Origin: Methanomicrobiaceae archaeon
GTDB lineage: Archaea; Halobacteriota; Methanomicrobia; Methanomicrobiales; Methanomicrobiaceae
NCBI GenBank assembly: GCA_016926855.1
Contig: JAFGNT010000021.1
Coordinates: 1-64,000, forward strand
Length of the DNA: 64,000 nt
Direction: 5' to 3'
In this document: positions 35,520 through 42,780 of the stretch, one piece after another
Position numbering within the stretch: the first letter of the stretch is position 1
Layout of the letters: the number at the start of each line of letters is the position of its first letter
Notes under the pieces: generated by a model
Told to the model about the DNA's origin: nothing
Databases searched by the model: none
What the model saw: only the letters and a program-made list of their open reading frames with translations
Position numbers and translations under genes: made by a program

Positions 35520-36473
35520 ATGAGGCTGCTCTTTGAGCTATCGGGTGAGCACCCGGATCTTCCTGCCGCCGAACTGGAGTGCGTCGGAAGCGTGCTGGCG
35601 CGCAATACGCAGGTGGCCGTTCTGGAGTGCTCCGATCCGGAGGATGCCCGCCGGCTCTCTCTCTCCCATGTCGTCATGGAATTCCTCGGGGAATGTCCGG
35701 CGACTCGCGAGGCATGTGCAGCCCTGCTCAGAGATCTTGGTCTCGAATCGAACACGCCGTTTGCCGCCCGGGTGAAGAAGATGCATGACACGACAATGCA
35801 GGAATCGCAGCTCACCCTGGAACGGCTCATGGGGTCCCTGATTTCCGGTCCTGTGTCACTCGATTCGCCCGCCGTCGAATACCGGGCAGTCTGCGCCGGT
35901 GACCGCTGTTTTATCGGGAAAGTACTCTTCCGGATCGACCGCGGGGGCTATGCATACAGGAACCCCATGCGCCGTTCATTTTTCCATCCGGGCGTTATGA
36001 TGCCGATCCTTGCTCGTGCCCTGGTCAACCTTGCCGGCACGGCGGCCGGCGAGCGGCTCTTTGATCCTTTCTGCGGAACGGGTGGTGTACTGCTCGAGGG
36101 GGATCTGCTCGGGGTGTCTGTTATCGGCAGTGATATGGATCCCGTGATGCTCGCGGGATGCAGGGCGAATCTGCCGGATGCCGACCTCGTGCGGGCCGAT
36201 GCGACGGACCTGCCGCTCCGGGACAGGAGCGTTGACGCGATTGTCACCGATCTCCCCTACGGCCAGTCGGTCTGCATCCGGGGAGAAAGCATTGAAAACC
36301 TGTACGACGAATCACTCGGGGAAATGCGTCGCGTCCTGGTTCCCGGGGGAAAGGCGGTTGTTGTCACCCACCGTGACATCCGGGAGTATGCGCTCCGCCA
36401 TTTTCGGTGTGCGGGCCATTATGAACAGCGGGTGCATAAAAGCCTGACACGAAGGATTTTGGTGCTGGAATGA
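35520..36473 (+). CDS. tRNA (guanine(10)-N2)-dimethyltransferase, Trm-G10 family
   Basis: The 317-residue protein begins with an N-terminal THUMP-like RNA-binding part (MRLLFELSGEHPDLPAAELE) and ends in a class I methyltransferase: RRSFFHPGVMMPILARALVN, the SAM motif LFDPFCGTGGVLLEG, VIGSDMDPVMLAGC and the catalytic TDLPYGQS, a variant of the DPPY motif. The enzyme mono- and dimethylates G10 of tRNA in archaea. The ATG at 35520 is preferred to upstream ATGs since homologues start at this strand-helix. Length and layout suit the family. Confidence 0.88.
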   Translation: MRLLFELSGEHPDLPAAELECVGSVLARNTQVAVLECSDPEDARRLSLSHVVMEFLGECPATREACAALLRDLGLESNTPFAARVKKMHDTTMQESQLTLERLMGSLISGPVSLDSPAVEYRAVCAGDRCFIGKVLFRIDRGGYAYRNPMRRSFFHPGVMMPILARALVNLAGTAAGERLFDPFCGTGGVLLEGDLLGVSVIGSDMDPVMLAGCRANLPDADLVRADATDLPLRDRSVDAIVTDLPYGQSVCIRGESIENLYDESLGEMRRVLVPGGKAVVVTHRDIREYALRHFRCAGHYEQRVHKSLTRRILVLE

Positions 36474-36564
36474 CAGATATGATACGGAAGAGGCGTTGTT
36501 TCCGGATCCCCCGGGGGATTCTGCACCCGAATATCAGTCCGAATATTTTATAGAGAGCGTTTGT

Positions 36565-37737
36565 ATGAATATGATTAACTGGATTGGGGCAAACTTCGGC
36601 ACCGTCGAACCCTCTAAGGAACTCGCAAGCCGGGCAATTCGCCACCTCAAAAAACTTGAAAAGCGTCTCCTGTTTTCCAGCGATATCTCCCAGATGCGTG
36701 CGGCAGAGGGGCGCTGGTACGAGGCACTTATCTATGAAATCATGCTTGACATCTCTGTGAAATCGGATTTTATACAGACGATTGTCCGCAAGGGTGCGGA
36801 TGCGCCTTTTCCGCCGTTGGAGGTGAAGCTCGGCCAGAACGGGCTCTTTTATTCGAACCGCGGGGATGTCAAAATCCGGGGAAACGGGCAGGATATTGCC
36901 GAAGTGGATATGCTGCTTGTAGATTACAACGGGCTCGTTGCGTTTGCCGAGATCGTGACGTCACCCTCCGACCTGCGGGCGCTCGAGGACGAAGTCCATT
37001 ACAAAAAAAGGCTCCTCGGCTACCTTTTCGGCCAGGTTCACGTACCCTTCATCCTGTTTTCGTCGGTCGATATCTCCCGCTCCTCGATTGTCCAGCGTGT
37101 TATAAAAGAGCCGGACAGCGTGCTTGTCGTGACACGCACATGCGAAGAACTGAAACGTCTCCTGAAAATACGGGATATCCGGGGAAACCCGAGAAAACCC
37201 ATCCGCCATAAAAAACTCCGTTCACTGCCGGAAATCCAGCCGCGTCGTCCCTATGACTACAAGGCACTGCACGATCTTCACCGGGAGCGGCTTCTCGATG
37301 CCGTCCGGAAGGGTGCATCGGGCACGGGTGTATGCAAGGACCTGCCCCCTCTCGTGAAAAAAGTCCTTTTCGGGGCACCTTATCCGTCAGCGATCAAGAC
37401 TCTCTGCACGGAGGTGACGTTCCAGATCAAAGGGCGTACGCTGACATGCGAGGATATGGTATCCGATTACGCGAAAGTGGTAATTGCGGTGGACCTCCCG
37501 AGCCTTGAGCCCATCGTCTATCTCCGGCTGAAGAAGGAGGCGGAATACCTGAAGATGATTCCCGACCGCTCGGGCGGGTTCCGTTTTGAAAGCCGCAGGA
37601 ACCACCGGATGAAGGGATTCTTTTTATGGCTCGAGTCCATTGAGCCGACGTTCGACGCGAAGCTCAGCTCCGAGATTGTCGCGTGGCTCCTTAAGAAGCC
37701 CTACGTGAAGAATTCGCACCCTGCGAAGGGCCGGTGA
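36565..37737 (+). CDS. Unrecognised protein with possible nuclease-like core (390 aa)
   Basis: The product begins MNMINWIGANFGTVEPSKEL. A helical region (AEGRWYEALIYEIMLDISV) leads to QDIAEVDMLLVDYNGLVAFA and then EIVTSPSDLR, where the aspartate and the strand with a following glutamate recall a PD-(D/E)XK core in which ExK has become ExV. A later helix pair has EDEVHYKKRLLGYLFGQ. The second half has basic and hydrophobic stretches without known motifs. A TATA-like ATATTTTATA (36543-36552) suggests a near-leaderless start at 36565 or 36571. I do not recognise a family; the nuclease resemblance is weak and visual only. Confidence 0.7.
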   Translation: MNMINWIGANFGTVEPSKELASRAIRHLKKLEKRLLFSSDISQMRAAEGRWYEALIYEIMLDISVKSDFIQTIVRKGADAPFPPLEVKLGQNGLFYSNRGDVKIRGNGQDIAEVDMLLVDYNGLVAFAEIVTSPSDLRALEDEVHYKKRLLGYLFGQVHVPFILFSSVDISRSSIVQRVIKEPDSVLVVTRTCEELKRLLKIRDIRGNPRKPIRHKKLRSLPEIQPRRPYDYKALHDLHRERLLDAVRKGASGTGVCKDLPPLVKKVLFGAPYPSAIKTLCTEVTFQIKGRTLTCEDMVSDYAKVVIAVDLPSLEPIVYLRLKKEAEYLKMIPDRSGGFRFESRRNHRMKGFFLWLESIEPTFDAKLSSEIVAWLLKKPYVKNSHPAKGR

Positions 37738-37740
37738 CAG

Positions 37741-38451
37741 ATGTCCGGACGGCATATTGCCCGCACTATCGAGCGTCTCCGGCAGGACCTTGCCGACCTC
37801 AGGGCGTACCCGGAGGAGCAGTTCGAGGCAATCATCCGCGATGTCGGCTTTTCCTGCACCTGCTGCGGACGGTGCTGCACACGGGAGATGAACGATCACG
37901 TATTTCTCCTCTCCGATGATGCTGATCGGATTTTCCGGATGGATCCCGGTGCACTCGTGCCTGCACCCTATTTCGAGCTCTGTGATCAGCACGGCCGCTT
38001 TTATGTTTCGGGGTATTCGCTGAAGATGCACCACGACGGGTCCTGCGTGTTTTTAGACGGGGACCGGTGCCGGATCTACGCGTCACGACCTGCCATCTGC
38101 CGCGTGTACCCGTATATGCTGCAGCGCCAGCCGGATGTTCGGGGCGTCTCGGACTGGCGGCAGATCAGCGGGCTCGATCTCCATGGTGACTATCACACGC
38201 CCCTGTCCGAAGAGCAGTGCCGTGAGATCGCCCGGGAAACCCGGGCGTATGAAGAGAGAGTCCTCCTCCAGGAGCTTGCCTTTTATGAACTCGCCGGGGA
38301 ACTGTTCGCTCGCGAAGGACTCCGGCATATCAGGCGTACCTATGATCTGGCCATGCGGGACTTTCTCGCCGGGAAACGGATCGACGTCCGGGTGTACCAT
38401 CAGGGTGCGTTTGTTCCCTGCGAAATCTCCCGTGATGATTACCTGATCTGA
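37741..38451 (+). CDS. YkgJ-type cysteine cluster protein
   Basis: The 236-residue protein has the cysteine pattern of the YkgJ/UPF0153 zinc- or iron-binding family: FSCTCCGRCCTRE near residues 36-48, CVFLDGDRCRIYASRPAIC with RVYPYM near 102-126. The metal and role are unsettled for the family. The C-terminal half is helical and ends with a basic segment. It starts four bases after the upstream gene's stop, indicating co-transcription with the unrecognised protein. Confidence 0.85.
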   Translation: MSGRHIARTIERLRQDLADLRAYPEEQFEAIIRDVGFSCTCCGRCCTREMNDHVFLLSDDADRIFRMDPGALVPAPYFELCDQHGRFYVSGYSLKMHHDGSCVFLDGDRCRIYASRPAICRVYPYMLQRQPDVRGVSDWRQISGLDLHGDYHTPLSEEQCREIARETRAYEERVLLQELAFYELAGELFAREGLRHIRRTYDLAMRDFLAGKRIDVRVYHQGAFVPCEISRDDYLI

Positions 38452-38499
38452 TCCCTTAACGGGGATATCCTTTTAAGGATACGGTAGCAAGACGTCACC

Positions 38500-39306
38500 G
38501 TGGCTCAGGAAACACGGTGGACGCTTTCTGATCTCACGCGGGCGGCCGCGTGGTGCCGGTTACGAAATGAGCAGAATATCCGCTGCATCCTGCATATGCT
38601 CGGCGAATACGCAGCCGATGAATCCACAACGTTCACAGCGCTCGAACAAAATATCGCTCTCATCCGCACCATAGAACAGTTCCGGCTGCAGGCGGCGATA
38701 TCAGTGAAACTCTCCGAACTCGGGGCGCTTATTAACCGCGATCTCTGCAGGGAGCACGTTCTGACCCTTATCAGCGAGGCAGCGAGCCGGAATATCGGAT
38801 TTGAGATAGATATGGAAGGAGCCGGGATGGTGCCGTTCACTCTCCAGACGGCCCGGTTCTGCAGAAAGCAGGGATACCCCGTTACCGTGACGATCCAGGC
38901 ATATCTCGACAGGACACCCGCCGATCTCTCACACCTGCAGAAAGACGGTGTTCGCGTGCGTCTCGTCAAGGGGGCATATCGTGGTGATCGTGACGGCTAC
39001 GAGGAGATCAAGGAACGGCTAAAACGCTGTATTGTGCGGGCAAATGACGGATCGACCGTATTTTCGGTGGGCACTCAGGATCCGGAGATTGTCGGATGGA
39101 TACAAGAGTCACTGCAGGAGGAGCGCCACCACATCCACCTTGGATTTCTGATGGGTCTTGCGGATAAAACCAAGGAAGCGTGTGCCGGGCGGGGATGGAA
39201 CGTATGGGAATACGTGCCAATCGGGACGGATGCGGGGCCCTATATTACCCGGAGAGAGCGGTACCTCGAGGAACTTCGCGGAATGGGAAAAGAGCCCCTC
39301 CCGTGA
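38500..39306 (+). CDS. Proline dehydrogenase family protein
   Basis: The 268-residue flavoprotein-type barrel resembles monofunctional proline dehydrogenase: ISVKLSELGALINRD, DMEGAGMVPFTLQTARF, VTVTIQAYLDRTPADL, VRLVKGAYRGDRDGYEE and the C-terminal VPIGTDAGPYITRRERYLEE, which corresponds to the substrate-binding RR-x2-E region. It would oxidise proline to pyrroline-5-carboxylate with FAD. No pyrroline-5-carboxylate dehydrogenase is adjacent; the aldehyde dehydrogenase at 59380 is distant. Start is GTG at 38500. The stop lies four bases from the end of the convergent response regulator. Confidence 0.78.
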   Translation: MAQETRWTLSDLTRAAAWCRLRNEQNIRCILHMLGEYAADESTTFTALEQNIALIRTIEQFRLQAAISVKLSELGALINRDLCREHVLTLISEAASRNIGFEIDMEGAGMVPFTLQTARFCRKQGYPVTVTIQAYLDRTPADLSHLQKDGVRVRLVKGAYRGDRDGYEEIKERLKRCIVRANDGSTVFSVGTQDPEIVGWIQESLQEERHHIHLGFLMGLADKTKEACAGRGWNVWEYVPIGTDAGPYITRRERYLEELRGMGKEPLP

Positions 39307-39309
39307 TTC

Positions 39310-40110
39310 TTATGCCATATCCTTCCTTTCGGTCATTGCGTCCGGCACGGAGGAGTCCGGTCGGGAGAAGACGAAGAGAAGTTCCCTGATGCTGGTGCTC
39401 CCCGGGTCCCTGATAAACCCGACATTAATGGCAGTAGCCACCTCACCGCGAAGTTTCGTGGAGATGACGATCCGGTCGGGCCAGTGAATAATGGGGAGCA
39501 CCGTATCACGGTTGCTCTGAATATCCTGCATCAGGTCCGTAATCGCACCGGAACGGATGTCCATCATTTCCCAGAGTACGTTCCCCGTCATCTCTTCCTG
39601 TGTATATCCGGTCAGCTCCTCGGCCGCAGCGTTCATTCGGGTGACTTGTCCGGAAATCCCGGTGGAGATGATAGGGTCGGAGACGAGGGAGATCATGGAA
39701 TCGATGACCGTCGCATCGACATGTGATTTTTTCCGGGTCCGGTGCTGGGAGATCGCCATCTCGATATTTGAATAGAGTTCACGGTCGTTGAAGGGTTTTG
39801 TGAGAAAACCGTACTGCTCGGTCCGGATAACCCGTGAAACGGTGGCGTCGTCGGAGTATGCCGTGAGAAAAATAATAGGAATGCTGTATAATGAATTGAT
39901 CTTCTCTGCCGCTTCGATGCCGTCCATCGATCCCTGAAGATGGATATCCATGAGAATCAGATCCGGCCATGTCTCCCGTGCGAGGCGGACTCCGTCGGCG
40001 CCACGCCGTGCCACTCCCACGATAGTGTATCCAAGCAGCTGCAGGGATTTCTTCAGCTCCATGGCAAACACCATTTCATCTTCAATAATGAGGATCTTCT
40101 TTGCTGACAT
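39310..40110 (-). CDS. Response regulator with PAS domain
   Basis: The 266-residue protein has an N-terminal receiver domain (KKILIIEDEMVFAMELKKSL, phosphoacceptor aspartate in LILMDIHLQGSMDG, and TAYSD and KPF switch residues) and a C-terminal PAS domain (MISLVSDPIISTG through GYTQEEMTGNVLWEMMD). It has no DNA-binding or kinase part, so it likely relays signals to a partner. GGAGGAGAAA lies directly before the ATG at 40110; the frame open above it is not used. Confidence 0.88.
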   Translation of the reverse strand: MSAKKILIIEDEMVFAMELKKSLQLLGYTIVGVARRGADGVRLARETWPDLILMDIHLQGSMDGIEAAEKINSLYSIPIIFLTAYSDDATVSRVIRTEQYGFLTKPFNDRELYSNIEMAISQHRTRKKSHVDATVIDSMISLVSDPIISTGISGQVTRMNAAAEELTGYTQEEMTGNVLWEMMDIRSGAITDLMQDIQSNRDTVLPIIHWPDRIVISTKLRGEVATAINVGFIRDPGSTSIRELLFVFSRPDSSVPDAMTERKDMA

Positions 40111-40240
40111 TTTCTCCTCCGCCGGCTGTGTGCACGAATAATCCCGCACATGGCCTGAATAGCATGCCGGGGGACAGCCGAAATATAAACTGAAATTATT
40201 TATGCAGCTGTATAATGCACTTTCCTTTTACATCCGGCGG

Positions 40241-41320
40241 TCAGAGATAATCCCCGATAGTTGTCTGCCGCGATTCGTCGCAGTCAAACGCGGAGAGGCG
40301 GATGCCGACAAGGCGGACTTTCGGCCCGGTAAGCACCGCGTCAAGCAGCATCCGCACCGCCTGCTGCAGGGCACCGGGGTCATCCGTGAAACGCGGAAAC
40401 GAAAATGCCCGTGTTATTGTCCGAAAGTTTGCGAACCGGACTTTCAGGGTTACTGTCCTGAAGCGGAGGGAACGGGCCGCAAGGTGTTCGTGGAGTATGC
40501 CGGCAAGGTCTGTTGCCGCAGTGCACACCTGCTCTCTGTCGTCCAGATCTTCCGCGAATGTCACTTCCCTGCCGAGCGATTTCTGCCCGCCCTGCCGGGG
40601 AGGACGGATATCCCGCCCGAGGGAGAGTTCGTGCATGGCGATGCCCCATCTCCCGAACCATTCCATGAGCTGCTGTACATCACATTCCGCAAGCTGTCCG
40701 ATCGTTTCGATTCCGGCAATCTGGAGCTCTGCCGCCGTTTTCCCCCCGATCCCGGGTATCTTTCCGACGGGAAGGGGGGCAAGGAACCGCGCCGTCTCTC
40801 CGGGTGTCACGATCGTCAGCCCGGCGGGTTTCTGATATCCCGACGCTATTTTTGCCACGACCCGGCTTGGGCCGACCCCGATTGAACAGGTGATGCCTTC
40901 GGCGGCAACAACATCATGCTGAATTTTTTCGGCAACCGGGAGGGCAGCCCCGTAATCGTCTACACCGGACGGGACAAGGTATGCTTCGTCAATGGATACC
41001 TGCCAGCACTCTGTCGAATGCCGGTTCAGGAGTGCCATGATATTTCCTGATACCTGCGAGTACAGGGGCATGCGGACAGGCAGGTACGTGGCGTACGGAC
41101 ACAGACGATATGCCTGCGATATCGGCATTCCCGAGTGGATTCCAAAGGAACGGGCTTCGTATGAACATGTGCTTACCACCCCGCGCCCCTGCCCTCCTTC
41201 CGGATCTGCGCCGACAACAACCGGTTTACCGGCAAGGAGAGGACGCTCACGTATTTCAACGGACGCGTAAAAACTGTCCATATCGACATGAAAAAAGATC
41301 GGACCACTCTGTTCTGTCAT
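40241..41320 (-). CDS. dinB: DNA polymerase IV (Y family)
   Basis: The 359-residue translesion polymerase has the palm motifs IFFHVDMDSFYASVEIRE and CWQVSIDEAYL for metal-bound catalysis, VVSTCSYEARSFGIHSGM, the helix-hairpin-helix VGKIPGIGGKTAAELQ and a little-finger domain starting KSLGREVTFAEDLDD. It copies past damaged bases. The ATG at 41320 (MTEQSGPIFFHVD) matches the usual length; the 62 codons open upstream lack family features. No PCNA-binding peptide is obvious at the C-terminus. Confidence 0.93.
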   Translation of the reverse strand: MTEQSGPIFFHVDMDSFYASVEIRERPLLAGKPVVVGADPEGGQGRGVVSTCSYEARSFGIHSGMPISQAYRLCPYATYLPVRMPLYSQVSGNIMALLNRHSTECWQVSIDEAYLVPSGVDDYGAALPVAEKIQHDVVAAEGITCSIGVGPSRVVAKIASGYQKPAGLTIVTPGETARFLAPLPVGKIPGIGGKTAAELQIAGIETIGQLAECDVQQLMEWFGRWGIAMHELSLGRDIRPPRQGGQKSLGREVTFAEDLDDREQVCTAATDLAGILHEHLAARSLRFRTVTLKVRFANFRTITRAFSFPRFTDDPGALQQAVRMLLDAVLTGPKVRLVGIRLSAFDCDESRQTTIGDYL

Positions 41321-41633
41321 ATGCGTGCCCTTCCGGATCGTGAAGGTTGGTTCGGGTGATTCCCGGGTGGAGTACCGAAGGAGAACCGCGACATAAATAG
41401 TTTTTCCGTTGGGAATGAATGTGTTGTTTGTTGATCGATGATGATATGCACGTAACAATGAGGGGGTAATGATCTGATGATCGGGGATGCCCGGGTAATC
41501 AAACACGTATCACCGCGTCAAACGGTATCATCCACGTCATGGACAGGGTTCTTCTTCCCTGAAACCGGCATCGCCCCTCCATCTCTCTTTTTTTACCGGG
41601 AACGGGACTCTATGAGTGTCCGGCCGGCCACGT

Positions 41634-42047
41634 TCAGGATTCTTTGGAGATGACAAACCATACGGGATCCCTGCTGTCGGGAGTTCCGGTATAATTGATC
41701 GTTATCTCCTCGCCCTTCCGGATCGGACGGCACGCGAAAATCCGGATAAGACCCGCGGTGCAATCCCGGGCGTGATCGGCATTGGGCATGTACGAATGGT
41801 TGTACAGTGACCCGTATCCCAGTGCGATTGCCGTCCGCTCGTCTCCTTCTCCCCACGCAAAATAATAGTCATAGAGCTGCGTGCTGTCGATGTGGCAGCG
41901 CTCGGAGGGTGTGTCGAGAACGATGACCGGGCACACCTCAATCTCTTCACCCGGAGTGAAATCCTTCCCTGCAAAGACGCCCCGCCCCCGGTACCCGGTC
42001 GCCCCTATGAAGATTGCCGGGGGAATAATGTGGCAGGAATCGTTCAT
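41634..42047 (-). CDS. SET-domain protein, probable lysine methyltransferase
   Basis: The 137-residue protein is a compact SET domain: GYRGRGVFAGKDFTPGEEIE at the N-terminal part, the SAM-binding GSLYNHSYMPNADHARD (NHS-x-PN), and GEEITINYTG near the end, which supplies the catalytic-site tyrosine. Such minimal SET proteins occur in bacteria and archaea with few known targets; archaeal chromatin proteins or translation factors are candidates. The ATG at 42047 is chosen over the GTG at 42059. It is monocistronic, in reverse to its right-hand gap. Confidence 0.85.
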   Translation of the reverse strand: MNDSCHIIPPAIFIGATGYRGRGVFAGKDFTPGEEIEVCPVIVLDTPSERCHIDSTQLYDYYFAWGEGDERTAIALGYGSLYNHSYMPNADHARDCTAGLIRIFACRPIRKGEEITINYTGTPDSRDPVWFVISKES

Positions 42048-42187
42048 TTTGTGGTACACCTGCAGATCTGATGGCGATTGGCGATTTAACCGGCTTCGTC
42101 ATCACCATCACGATGCAGCATATATATTTGAGGGAGAAGAGATAATCCCTCCCGTCTTTCCGGTATGACACAAAGAAAAAGACACTC

Positions 42188-42550
42188 CTATCCGCGAAGG
42201 AGCAGGAGAACGCCGACATTATTGGCGACGGCGAAGGCATATACCACGATGACCAGCGACAGGGGATACAGCCCGATCCCCCGGACAATAGTATCCGCCC
42301 ACCTCACAATAAGGGTGATCGCGATCATGGTGATTCCCTTGATGAGGAGATGAAGAAACGGAAATTGCGCGATGCCGCTCATCAGCACATTCCCTTCCAT
42401 GCCACCGAGCGAGAGTACCATGGTCGTAGTCGCGACATCAAGGCCGAACAGGACGGAGAGGAGGACAACCCCGATAAAAAGCGGGGTCGACATATTTCCG
42501 GAGAAGACGATGTACATCCGCTTCGTCACATCCTGAAAATCGCCTTCCAT
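42188..42550 (-). CDS. DUF5658-like membrane protein
   Basis: The 120-residue protein has three or four hydrophobic helices. After the first helix it carries LDVATTTMVLSLGGMEGNVL, close to the D-x4-T-x3-L-x-GG-x-E-x-N pattern of DUF5658 proteins, then FPFLHLLIKGITMIAI and a final membrane helix near LVIVVYAFAVANN. Function unknown. The ATG at 42550 follows a GAGG site; three further ATGs lie downstream in frame. The 227 bases up to the next gene (42554-42780) show nothing convincing. Confidence 0.65.
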   Translation of the reverse strand: MEGDFQDVTKRMYIVFSGNMSTPLFIGVVLLSVLFGLDVATTTMVLSLGGMEGNVLMSGIAQFPFLHLLIKGITMIAITLIVRWADTIVRGIGLYPLSLVIVVYAFAVANNVGVLLLLRG

Positions 42551-42780
42551 CACAATAACGCCTCTTTAACGGTTGTATCTCACCCTGAACTAAGAAGAAC
42601 ATTGTTATTTCAACGGAAAAAGATTAACTATCCTTCCACCTGTTCCACAGCTGCCGGGATCTGCCGCAATTGTTCGTTTCCGGTGGCGTTTCCCGACATC
42701 ACCGGCTGCACGGCACCATTCTCCCTCTCTCCGTCCCACAACGGGAAAGAGATATTCTCCCGGCGGCAGGCGATCACTCG

